A stretch of DNA of 35,737 nt from Deltaproteobacteria bacterium. Lineage in GTDB: Bacteria; Desulfobacterota; Syntrophia; Syntrophales; UBA2210. Each line of letters begins with the position of its first letter. The first letter of the stretch is position 1. Below are positions 26,364-33,860 of the stretch, in pieces. The translations under genes were made by a program, and so were the position numbers. The stretch is from NCBI GenBank assembly GCA_018399535.1, contig JAGYOR010000004.1:1-35737 (forward strand), in the 5' to 3' direction. The notes beneath the pieces were generated by a model. That model worked only from the letters and a program-made list of their open reading frames with translations. It made no database searches and had not been told where the DNA came from.

Positions 26364-26810
26364 TTATTCATTCATGCCGGAACGCCCTTCCCGGTAAACG
26401 TCAGAAGGCGTACTGAAAAAATCGTTTCTTTCCGGTGGGTCGTAATATCCCCTGTCGGTCAGCGGCACCATATCGAGAGTGTTCCCGCCGCATCGCATGA
26501 CACGGTCGAATGTCATGACAAAACCCTTAATAAAACCGTATCTTTTAAAGACCTCTATGGCATAGGCCGAGCAGGTCGGATACATGGGACAACGATCCCC
26601 GTCAACACGTGATATCGAAAAGAGCAGTGTCCGGAATCCCTTGATAAACGTCCCCTCGGGTTCAGACGAGGGCTTCTCATCATAGCCGGCGGAGACGGCC
26701 GTTTCGGCGCCCGCGTTGAAGTCCCAGGGAGCCTTCCCTGCTTCACCAAACGGAGGAACAAAAACTATCCCGATTGCAGCAACCATTGTTAACAATAATC
26801 CGGTTTTCAT
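26364..26810 (-). CDS. yidD: YidD-domain protein with an N-terminal signal peptide
   Basis: A 148-residue protein whose core (about 57-125) matches YidD, the membrane protein insertion efficiency factor: [16 protein letters not shown] (73-88), RYGFIKG and RVMRCGG (104-110), with cysteines at 74, 80 and 107. Ordinary YidD is about 70-90 residues, lacks a signal sequence and lies on the inner face of the membrane. This one begins with a lysine, a hydrophobic stretch (4-20) and an FGEAGKA region that looks like a cleavable signal, so the domain may be periplasmic or membrane-anchored. It is not beside the usual rpmH-rnpA-yidC genes but 13 nt after a TPR/membrane protein gene. The domain call is firm; the function in this setting is unknown. 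Confidence 0.85.
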   Translation of the reverse strand: MKTGLLLTMVAAIGIVFVPPFGEAGKAPWDFNAGAETAVSAGYDEKPSSEPEGTFIKGFRTLLFSISRVDGDRCPMYPTCSAYAIEVFKRYGFIKGFVMTFDRVMRCGGNTLDMVPLTDRGYYDPPERNDFFSTPSDVYREGRSGMNE

Positions 26811-26823
26811 GACAGTCTGCCGT

Positions 26824-27759
26824 TCAAAACGTTACACTTAGAGTCAGATACCTCGACCCGCTGTCGTTCCGCATAAGGGAGACGCCCGACCGTGACTTGA
26901 GCGACTGTATGAGACTTTCCTCCCTGTGCCTGTTCACGGCATGAGCGCTTCCCACAGCGCTGTATATATTCCCGGTATACCACCCGAGCTCGAAAAAGGT
27001 TACGATGCCTCCCGCCACGTGGTCTCCGTTGTCGAAAAGTTCAACGGCCGCCCAGATAAACAGGCCGTTCAGAAGAAACGCCACCAGACCGTCCCGGTAA
27101 TGTCCGGTGTAAACATGGCCGGCGCCGGGTAGCAGTGCGGCCATCGTTCCCGCAGCCGCGGGCGACTTGCGCGGAAGGTCGTCGATCATTCCGAGTCCCT
27201 CTGACAATATGGCGGCCGGATGATGAAACGTACTGTTCGTGGATATCCCGGCGAGCATGCGGCCCGCTTCTTCCCATTCTCGCAGATCAACGTATACCAG
27301 CGCGCGTTCGAAGAGCGCCTTGTTTCGTAATTCACCGGCATCCCCGTCGATAACCATTTGAAATGACGTGAGCGCGTCCTCGAGCAGGCCGAGTTCATGC
27401 TCGGCTTTTCCCTTCAGGTATTCGGCTTCCGGCCTTTTCAGGCTGCCGGGAAACCGCTCGATAAACGTCGCCAGGGATTCGACGGCCTCGGCCCAGTGTT
27501 TCGCCCGGAAATAACACAGGGCTATTTTGAAGCAGGCCTCTTCGCGTAGATTGTCTGCTTCAGAATAGAGAAAAAGGAAGCGCTTGTACTCGCCGATGGC
27601 CCTGAAAAAATCCTCTTCGTTAAAAAGATGTTCAGCAAACTCGAACTGGCGCAGCGCTTCGGCGTCTTCACCGGCGGCGGATTCGTTCGCCAATGCCATC
27701 GGCGCCGACATCAGAAAAACGGCAAGTACAAGTACGTATGCAGCAATTCCCTTTTTCAA
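26824..27759 (-). CDS. Secreted TPR protein with C-terminal hydrophobic region
   Basis: A protein of about 311 residues. The N-terminus KKGIAAYVLVLAVFLM followed by SAPMALA is a clear signal peptide. Several TPR-like helix pairs follow (about residues 35-190; FEFAEHLFNEEDFFRAIGEY, ALCYFRAKHWAEAVESL), and then a hydrophobic domain with LPGAGHVYTGHYRDG and LLNGLFIWAAVELF. The last residues YLTLSVTF end in Phe with alternating hydrophobics, like an outer-membrane beta-signal, though one strand proves little. The start is unsettled: TTG 27759 fits the signal peptide, but GGAGG at 27773-27777 is 13 nt away and only 7 nt from an in-frame ATT at 27765; GTG 27783 and ATG 27843 overlap iorB. It lies directly before the yidD-like gene. 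Confidence 0.78.
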   Translation of the reverse strand: MKKGIAAYVLVLAVFLMSAPMALANESAAGEDAEALRQFEFAEHLFNEEDFFRAIGEYKRFLFLYSEADNLREEACFKIALCYFRAKHWAEAVESLATFIERFPGSLKRPEAEYLKGKAEHELGLLEDALTSFQMVIDGDAGELRNKALFERALVYVDLREWEEAGRMLAGISTNSTFHHPAAILSEGLGMIDDLPRKSPAAAGTMAALLPGAGHVYTGHYRDGLVAFLLNGLFIWAAVELFDNGDHVAGGIVTFFELGWYTGNIYSAVGSAHAVNRHREESLIQSLKSRSGVSLMRNDSGSRYLTLSVTF

Positions 27760-27766
27760 GCGAATT

Positions 27767-28348
27767 TCAGATCCTCCGTCCACTCTCAAAGGCCTCGATG
27801 TTGTTGCTCGCCAATCGCTCGGGCAGTGCCTCGCGCAGCACATCTTTCCAGTATGAATCGTTAACGCCGGAGAAAGCGGAAAGCGCTCCCAGCATCACCG
27901 TGTTAGCCATTCGGGCGTCCCCGGCGTTTCTCGCCATATCGGTGGCCTTGAGAATTTTAACACGATGGAAATGACGCTGTACGAATGTGATTATGTCTTC
28001 CGGATACGGTTCATCTCCCAGGTTGACCGACGGGGGGAATACTTCCTCGTCGTTTATGACAACGGCGCTTTCTGCATTAAGGTAATCGATATAACGCAGC
28101 GTCTCCATCCGTTCGAAGGAAACAAGAATATCGACGTCGCCTTTATTCGCAAGGGGCGAATAGACCTTTTCTCCATAGCGGACGTGGCTGCTCACGCAGC
28201 CTCCCCGCTGGGCCATGCCGTGGACCTCACTTTTCTTGACGTCGAATCCCGCTCGAAGCATCACCTCTGAAAATATGTCGCTGGCCAGTATAATGCCCTG
28301 TCCACCAACGCCGACAAATAATATCGTGTGTACTTTCTCGTTACTCAT
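27767..28348 (-). CDS. iorB: Indolepyruvate:ferredoxin oxidoreductase subunit beta
   Basis: IorB is the smaller subunit of the enzyme that decarboxylates aromatic 2-oxo acids (indolepyruvate, phenylpyruvate) to acyl-CoA with reduction of ferredoxin. The 193-residue product has the VGVGGQGIILAS turn (about 12-23), EVHGMAQRGG (about 41-50), and the typical VSFERMETLRYIDYL region. The ATG at 28348 is preceded by GAGG 9 nt upstream and overlaps the iorA stop by 8 nt; an in-frame TTG 9 nt earlier is less likely. The TPR gene starts about 7 nt after its stop, and its ribosome binding site is embedded in the iorB end. Confidence 0.93.
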   Translation of the reverse strand: MSNEKVHTILFVGVGGQGIILASDIFSEVMLRAGFDVKKSEVHGMAQRGGCVSSHVRYGEKVYSPLANKGDVDILVSFERMETLRYIDYLNAESAVVINDEEVFPPSVNLGDEPYPEDIITFVQRHFHRVKILKATDMARNAGDARMANTVMLGALSAFSGVNDSYWKDVLREALPERLASNNIEAFESGRRI

Positions 28349-30140
28349 TTGCTTCAACCTCGATTATCGCTCCTGTTTTGCAGAGCTGTTGGCACACCCC
28401 GCAGCCGTTGCACAAACTCACGTCGATCAGGGCGATTCCTTCCTGTCTTTTTCTCTTTTTACCTTCAGTGCTTCCGTGAGGCAGGCTGTCGAAAGGACGC
28501 CATGAAATGGCTGGGCACCCAACGTCGAGACAGAGTTTACAGCCGATGCACCGGTCGACATCAACCATGAGAGGCGGTTTCCCCTGAGATTCTTTTGATT
28601 TCAGCAGGGCACAGGCGCCTCGAGCAATGACAAGCGATGGACCATCCGAGGCAAGCTCTTCCTTGAGGACCGTTCGCGTTTCTTTCAAATCGAACGGGTT
28701 GATGACGCGGACATTATCAATGCCAAGGGCATGGGCAAGCGCCTCGAAATCGAGCTTCTTCGTCGCCTGTCCCTGGAGTGTCACGCCCGTCCCGGGATGA
28801 TCCTGCATTCCCGTCATGGCCGTCGTCCTGTTGTCGCAGATGACAATGACGGCGTTGCTCCTGTTGTACGCCAGGTTCAGCAGCGACGCAATGCCGGAAT
28901 GAACAAACGTCGAGTCCCCGATGACGCCGACTACGGCATCACCGCGGCCGAGAGTTTTACTCATGCCATGCGCCATGCCGATGCTTGCTCCCATGCAGAT
29001 GCAGGAATCAAGGCCTTCCAGAGGTTTCATGAATGACAGCGTGTAGCAGCCGATATCACCCGTTACGAATACCCCGAGTTTGCCCAAAACGTAAAATAGT
29101 CCGCGGTGGGGACAGCCGGGACACAGGTTCGGCGGCCGGTCGGGAAGCCCTGGCAGGTCCGGAACGTCAAAGGCCCGGGATTTCCCCGTGATTGATCGCT
29201 CGACGACTCCCGGGTCGAACTCGTTGTTGTAGGGAAAAAGCTCTTTGCCCGTCACATCGATACCCATGGCCCGTACCTGCTCTTCGATGAACGGGTCCAG
29301 TTCCTCGACGACATAGAGCTTTTTCACCTTCGATGCGAATTCCCGAATCATTTTTTCGGGAAGAGGATGGACCATGCCGAGCTTCAGAAACGAATAACCG
29401 GGGAAGGCTTCCCTGGCATAGTTGTAGGTCATGCCGGCGGTTATGATTCCCGCCTCGCTGCCGTTTAACTCCATGACGTTTTCATCGAACGATTCGGCGA
29501 ATTCGCGCAGGGCAGACATTCTTTTCTCGACCACTACGCGGCGGCCTCTCGCCATGCCGGGAACCATGACGTATTTCGCAGGGTCCTTCACATATTCCCG
29601 TTCTTCCCGCCTGGCATTCGGTTCCTCGGGCGCCACCACTGATTTTGAATGCGACACGCGTGTCGTCGATCGAAGAAAAACCGGCGTGTCGAACTGCCGG
29701 CTCAGGGCGAATGCGGCCTTGATAAAGCGCCGCGCTTCATCACTGTCCGCTGGTTCCAGCATGGGAATCTTGGCGGCCCGCGCGTAGTGACGGCTGTCCT
29801 GCTCATTCTGCGAGCTGTGCATTGACGGGTCGTCGGCGGCGACTATCACCAATCCGCCGTTTGTTCCCGTGTAGCTGACCGTAAAAAGTGGATCGGCAGC
29901 GACATTGACGCCAACATGCTTCATGACGGCCATGGCGTCGGCGCCCGCCAGGGCGGCGCCGATTGCCGCTTCGAGCGCTATTTTCTCGTTGGGCGACCAT
30001 TCGGCGTATACGCCGTCGTAAAGTGAAAATTCCTGGGTGATTTCGGTACTGGGCGTTCCAGGGTACGCCGCGGCGAATGAAACGCCCCATTCATAGGCGC
30101 CCCGGGCGATCGCTTCGTTTCCGGACATCAGTTGATTCAT
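28341..30140 (-). CDS. iorA: Indolepyruvate:ferredoxin oxidoreductase subunit alpha
   Basis: The large, thiamine-diphosphate and iron-sulfur subunit of IorAB, 599 residues. The N-terminus LMSGNEAIARGAYEWG and AAYPGTPSTEI are hallmarks of the family. The ThDP-binding region includes CPGCPHRGLFYVL and GDIGCYTL, then GDSTFVHSG and DNRTTAMTGMQDHPGTG. The C-terminus holds two 4Fe-4S motifs: Cys531, 534, 537, 542 (CIGCKLC then GCPA) and Cys577, 580, 583, 587 (CNGCGVCQQLC), joined by a lysine/arginine-rich linker. All are complete, so an active, oxygen-sensitive enzyme is expected. The ATG at 30140 lies 18 nt after the TPR membrane protein gene and has only a weak upstream purine stretch. Confidence 0.95.
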   Translation of the reverse strand: MNQLMSGNEAIARGAYEWGVSFAAAYPGTPSTEITQEFSLYDGVYAEWSPNEKIALEAAIGAALAGADAMAVMKHVGVNVAADPLFTVSYTGTNGGLVIVAADDPSMHSSQNEQDSRHYARAAKIPMLEPADSDEARRFIKAAFALSRQFDTPVFLRSTTRVSHSKSVVAPEEPNARREEREYVKDPAKYVMVPGMARGRRVVVEKRMSALREFAESFDENVMELNGSEAGIITAGMTYNYAREAFPGYSFLKLGMVHPLPEKMIREFASKVKKLYVVEELDPFIEEQVRAMGIDVTGKELFPYNNEFDPGVVERSITGKSRAFDVPDLPGLPDRPPNLCPGCPHRGLFYVLGKLGVFVTGDIGCYTLSFMKPLEGLDSCICMGASIGMAHGMSKTLGRGDAVVGVIGDSTFVHSGIASLLNLAYNRSNAVIVICDNRTTAMTGMQDHPGTGVTLQGQATKKLDFEALAHALGIDNVRVINPFDLKETRTVLKEELASDGPSLVIARGACALLKSKESQGKPPLMVDVDRCIGCKLCLDVGCPAISWRPFDSLPHGSTEGKKRKRQEGIALIDVSLCNGCGVCQQLCKTGAIIEVEANE

Positions 30141-30158
30141 CGGATCTGTTTCTCTTTC

Positions 30159-30851
30159 CTATTTGAGATGGGCTATCCTCCGGGCCGCCAGGGCTGCTAG
30201 CAGCGGATCAGTGTCGGCTTCGTGCACCTTCTCGAAATACTGAACGGCCTGTTCAACGTCGTTCATTTTTTCGTATATCCGCCCGAGGTTCGCGTAATTA
30301 ATGATTCTGAAATGGGGACCCGAAGCATTATCGGCCGCCTGCAAAAAAGCTTCAAGCGCCTTGTCGAACTCTCCCAGGGTTTCGTAGCTGTAGCCGAGTC
30401 CATAGGCTGCGAGCGGTTTTAACATGTCCCGCTTCGAACCTTTTTGAAGATATGTCGTGTAAGCTTCCACGGCCTGTTCGTACTCGCCGAGGGAGTAATA
30501 AATATTGCCGAGGTTGTAGAGTGCCAACCGTGCCGGTTTGCTCCCGGAATATTCTTCCACCAACCGTTCATATTTCGCCGCCGCCATCATCAGTGCGTCC
30601 CGGCCTTCTTCGTCTGCACTGTCGACGGACCCGTAAGACGCGTAAGCCTCGGCATACTGTTCAGCCGCTTTCGATTCATATCGAAGATGGTAGAAATACA
30701 GGCCGAGCGTGATTACAATGACAAGCGCCACAGCTCCCGAAGCGATATAGGCCTGCCGCCGGTGTTCAAGTATGAAATTATATATCCTCAATGAAAGACT
30801 CTGGAACTGGTCGGGTTGCTTCAAGTCTATTTTTGCCGTTCCCTTTGCCAC
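30159..30851 (-). CDS. Single-pass membrane protein with periplasmic TPR repeats (YfgM-like plan)
   Basis: A 230-residue protein starting at GTG 30851. The N-terminal 30 residues are basic and cytoplasmic, a membrane helix follows (about 35-54, IASGAVALVIVITLGLYFY), and the rest is TPR repeats (for example ALYNLGNIYYSLGEYEQAVEAYTTYL and AAYGLGYSYETLGEFDKALEAF). The layout resembles YfgM-type proteins that act beside the Sec translocon, but the similarity is architectural and the assignment is only a suggestion. AAGGAG (30859-30864) is 7 nt before the GTG, and the gene overlaps ybgC by 25 nt. The frame is open further upstream without similarity to a TPR protein. Confidence 0.8.
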   Translation of the reverse strand: MAKGTAKIDLKQPDQFQSLSLRIYNFILEHRRQAYIASGAVALVIVITLGLYFYHLRYESKAAEQYAEAYASYGSVDSADEEGRDALMMAAAKYERLVEEYSGSKPARLALYNLGNIYYSLGEYEQAVEAYTTYLQKGSKRDMLKPLAAYGLGYSYETLGEFDKALEAFLQAADNASGPHFRIINYANLGRIYEKMNDVEQAVQYFEKVHEADTDPLLAALAARRIAHLK

Positions 30852-31264
30852 GTCGCGTCTCCTTCCGCTCTTTCGATTTTTGACAGAACCGCCGGAGGAA
30901 TCCTGATGATCAGGCCCCGACTGTCGGTGCACGCGTGAAGCGTCGATGCACGGACCAGCACCTGATCGTCCGCCGCGTTCAATACAGTGTACCGAAACAT
31001 AATGCTCGCACGCCTGACTTCAAATAATTCCGTTTGCACGATAAGTTCATCGTCATATCGCGCCGGCGCCAGGTAATGACAGTTCAGTTTCGTCAACGGG
31101 AAATAGCATGGATCATCAACCGCCGCAGACGGAGAAATACCCAGAGATCTCATCAGCTCCGTCCTTCCCGTTTCGAACCATCTGATATAACCGCCGTGGT
31201 AAACAATACCCATCGCGTCGGTGTCCGCGTAAATGACGCGTACCCTGGTCTCAGAATCCCTCAA
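30827..31264 (-). CDS. ybgC: Acyl-CoA thioesterase of the YbgC/4HBT hotdog family
   Basis: A 145-residue hotdog-fold thioesterase that hydrolyses acyl-CoA in the cytoplasm; chain-length preference is unknown. The catalytic region is YADTDAMGIVYHGGYIRWFE (about 11-30), where Asp15 is the expected active-site residue. The C-terminal half keeps VRRASIMFRYTVL and the ASTLHACTDSRG strands. The start is TTG 31264, which lies inside the end of apgM (14-nt overlap); it is supported by GGAGGGG 5 nt upstream and no ATG is available before Met18. In many Gram-negatives ybgC heads the tol-pal genes; none of those is present here. Confidence 0.88.
   Translation of the reverse strand: MRDSETRVRVIYADTDAMGIVYHGGYIRWFETGRTELMRSLGISPSAAVDDPCYFPLTKLNCHYLAPARYDDELIVQTELFEVRRASIMFRYTVLNAADDQVLVRASTLHACTDSRGLIIRIPPAVLSKIERAEGDATWQRERQK
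30859..30864 (-). promoter_or_regulatory. Ribosome binding site deciding the TPR membrane protein start
   Basis: The minus strand reads AAGGAG, 7 nt before GTG 30851 and inside the 3' end of ybgC. It favours this start over the in-frame ATG at 30932. Confidence 0.7.
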
Positions 31265-32486
31265 TGAAGCCCCTCCAGTCGCCCATGAAGTGTTCCATGA
31301 GAGCGTGGCCGGGAGAAACCAGTATGCCCGATCGAGCCGCGTTGTTTTCGCCGAAACGGATGCCGCGGGACCTGTTTTCTTCCGAACGCGACGACAGGAG
31401 GGCGAACGGGCTGGGATCCGACACGTGGGTTTTCACGCTGACAGGCGTGGCGTGATCGCTCAATACCACGACCCGGTATTCGTGCTTTCTGAAATCCAGC
31501 CCTTCAAGCATCACGGAGACAACTTCTCTGTCAAATGCTTCCACGGCCTCAATTTTTCCTTTTATGTTGCCCTCGTGACCCATCTCGTCGGGAGCTTCCA
31601 CATGCAGGAAAAGAAAATCGCCCCTTTCAAGCCACCTGAGTCCCTCTTCGGCCTTTCCGCGATAGTTGGTGTCGATATAACCCGTAGCCCCCGGTACCGC
31701 AAGTACCTCAAGTCCCGCGCATACACCGATTCCTTTCAGGAGGTCCACCGCCGAAATCATGGCGCCTGATACCCCGTACTTCAATGTCAGGGGTTCCATG
31801 GGCGGTAATCCACCCTGCCCCCAGAGCCATATGGCATTCGCCGGTTTATCGCCGCGTGACACTCGCCGGCGGTTTACGGGATGTTCCGCCAGGAGTTTTC
31901 GTGACTGTTCCATCAATTCACGGAGACGATCCGATCCGTCGCCTGCGGGCAGGTGATCGGCCACAGCCGATCCCACGATGTCATGGGGAGGTTTCGTAAC
32001 GAGTGAACCGGGACCGTTCTTCCAGATCATCAAATGGCGATACCCGACGCCGGGCCGGAAAAACAGATCCGACGATCCCAGTTCAGAATCGATGTCCCGT
32101 ATTAAAAGGGCCGCCTCGTCAGACCCTATATGACCGGAGGTAAAATCTTCCATGACGTTTTGTTCCGGGCCCCGGCCGTCGTCCAGCGTCACCAGGTTGC
32201 AGCGGAAGGCAACATCTCCCGGATCCAGTTTCACGCCCATACTGGCGGCTTCAAGCGCGCCGCGCCCGGCGTTGCACTTGACCGGGTCATATCCAAGAAT
32301 AGAAAGATTGGCCGTGTCGCTCCCCGGCGTGCATCCCGGCGGTATCGTATCGATAAGGCCGAGGGTCCCCCTGGAGGACATTCTGTCCATTCCCGGTGTC
32401 CGCGCCGCTTCGACAATCGTTTTCCCTCCAAGCTCATCGATCGGATAATCAGCCATGCCGTCACCGAGTAAAATAACATGTTTCAT
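31251..32486 (-). CDS. apgM: Cofactor-independent phosphoglycerate mutase family protein (ApgM; proposed homoserine kinase)
   Basis: A 411-residue member of the alkaline-phosphatase-like ApgM family. Asp9 in LLGDGMAD and the reactive serine Ser56 in TPGSDTAN match the metal and phosphate site, with later metal ligands in EAPDEMGHEGN and SDHATP. Archaeal-type ApgM interconverts 2- and 3-phosphoglycerate, but a subgroup has been proposed, from gene neighbourhood, to act as homoserine kinase. Here the ATG at 32486 overlaps the stop of homoserine dehydrogenase by ATGA, which fits the second idea. No classical thrB or thrC is in the window. Either role is possible; the family call itself is firm. 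Confidence 0.88.
   Translation of the reverse strand: MKHVILLGDGMADYPIDELGGKTIVEAARTPGMDRMSSRGTLGLIDTIPPGCTPGSDTANLSILGYDPVKCNAGRGALEAASMGVKLDPGDVAFRCNLVTLDDGRGPEQNVMEDFTSGHIGSDEAALLIRDIDSELGSSDLFFRPGVGYRHLMIWKNGPGSLVTKPPHDIVGSAVADHLPAGDGSDRLRELMEQSRKLLAEHPVNRRRVSRGDKPANAIWLWGQGGLPPMEPLTLKYGVSGAMISAVDLLKGIGVCAGLEVLAVPGATGYIDTNYRGKAEEGLRWLERGDFLFLHVEAPDEMGHEGNIKGKIEAVEAFDREVVSVMLEGLDFRKHEYRVVVLSDHATPVSVKTHVSDPSPFALLSSRSEENRSRGIRFGENNAARSGILVSPGHALMEHFMGDWRGFIEGF
31270..31276 (-). promoter_or_regulatory. Ribosome binding site supporting the TTG start of ybgC
   Basis: The minus strand reads GGAGGGG, 5 nt before TTG 31264 and inside the apgM coding region. It makes the unusual start codon credible. 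Confidence 0.7.
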
Positions 32487-33805
32487 GTTGTCGATCCCTT
32501 GTCTTCAATCCTGATCAGAACCGTATCGTCAAGAACCACGTCAAGACCGTTTATTTCCGCCAGCGCCAGACGCACGTCCTTCTCACGCGATTCGTGCGTT
32601 GTCATTACAACGGGGACCGCTCCCTGGTCCTTGCGTTCCGTCTGGATCACAGAGGCGAGGCTGATATTGTAGTTACTCAGTATACCCGATATGACGGAGA
32701 GGACGCCCGGCCGATCAACGGCGGAAAACCTGAAATAGTAATTCGTCCGAACCTCTTCCATGGGAAGAAGCCTGATATCATCGATCCGGTCTTTTTTAAA
32801 GCCCCGAATCGGGACCCTTCTCCAGATTTTTTTCTGAATGTCCCTCCCGATTTCGATCAGGTCACTCACCACCGCGCTTGCCGTGGGCATCATTCCGGCG
32901 CCCTGGCCGTAGAACAGGAGTGTTCCCGAGGCGTCGCCAACAATGTGAAAGGCATTGTTGTTGCCGTTCACGCTTGACAGAAGACTGTCTGTCGGAATCA
33001 TGGTGGGATGAATGCGTGCTTCAACCATGTCCTTGTGTTGAATGGCGATTGCCAGCAATTTTATTTTGTATCCGAGTTGACGTGCGAATTCCACGTCCTG
33101 CTGCTTCAGATCGGCGATTCCCTCCCGGTAAATGTCGTCGAGTTTTACTCTCTTGCCATAGGAAAGAGCAAGGGAGATTGCAAGCTTGTGAGCGGTGTCG
33201 ATGGCATCTACGTCATAGGCCGGGTCGGCCTCGGCGAATCCCAGTATCTGGGCTTCTTTCAACACTGTTTCAAAGGGGAGCCGTTCATCCGTCATGCGTG
33301 TCAGGATGTAGTTGCAGGTCCCGTTCATAATGCCGAATATGGACTTTATATTATTTCCCGCAAGGCTCTCGCGCAGCGCCTTGATGACGGGAACCGCACC
33401 GCCGACGCTCGCCTCGAAGCCGATATTGATATGTTCACGGTCCGCGGCCTCGAAAATTTCATTTCCGTCGACGGCAAGCAGGGCCTTGTTCGCCGTAACA
33501 ACGTGTTTTCCGTGTGCTATGGCTTCCATTAAAATATTTTTTGCCACCCCGAGCCCGCCGACAAGTTCAAGAACGATATCGATTGACGGATCATTAAATA
33601 TATCATTCACATCATCCGTCAGTTCGATTCCTTCCGTTGAAATGCTTCTCGGCGTGATAATATCTATATCGGCGATTGTCTTGACGGCGAGCCTGACGCC
33701 CAGACGTTTTCGAACGAGGTCCTCGTTCTGCTTCAGGAGTTGCACCACTCCGGTTCCCACGGTTCCGAATCCGATGAGTCCGACATTAATCGCTTTTCTG
33801 TTCAC
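32483..33805 (-). CDS. hom: Homoserine dehydrogenase with C-terminal ACT domain
   Basis: Converts aspartate semialdehyde to homoserine with NAD(P)H, the branch to threonine and methionine. The 440-residue product has the Rossmann motif GFGTVGTG (12-19), HVVTANKALLA, ASVGGAVPVI, the catalytic region GIMNGTCNYILTRM and FAEADPAYDVDAIDTAHKLA. The last 80 residues form an ACT domain (FSAVDRPGVLSVISGIL), which commonly mediates feedback inhibition by threonine. GTG 33805 is preceded by GGCGGG. It follows recG after 55 nt and is coupled to apgM downstream through a 4-nt overlap. Confidence 0.96.
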   Translation of the reverse strand: MNRKAINVGLIGFGTVGTGVVQLLKQNEDLVRKRLGVRLAVKTIADIDIITPRSISTEGIELTDDVNDIFNDPSIDIVLELVGGLGVAKNILMEAIAHGKHVVTANKALLAVDGNEIFEAADREHINIGFEASVGGAVPVIKALRESLAGNNIKSIFGIMNGTCNYILTRMTDERLPFETVLKEAQILGFAEADPAYDVDAIDTAHKLAISLALSYGKRVKLDDIYREGIADLKQQDVEFARQLGYKIKLLAIAIQHKDMVEARIHPTMIPTDSLLSSVNGNNNAFHIVGDASGTLLFYGQGAGMMPTASAVVSDLIEIGRDIQKKIWRRVPIRGFKKDRIDDIRLLPMEEVRTNYYFRFSAVDRPGVLSVISGILSNYNISLASVIQTERKDQGAVPVVMTTHESREKDVRLALAEINGLDVVLDDTVLIRIEDKGSTT

Positions 33806-33860
33806 GATACCCGCCTTTCAACGTCAATATTCCCCGCCCTGTTCATTCGTTCATCTTTCA

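Noticed and set aside
27841-27843. ATG at 27843 as start of the secreted TPR protein
   Set aside because: It adds a cysteine-rich segment that overlaps iorB and places 28 residues before an otherwise perfect signal peptide.
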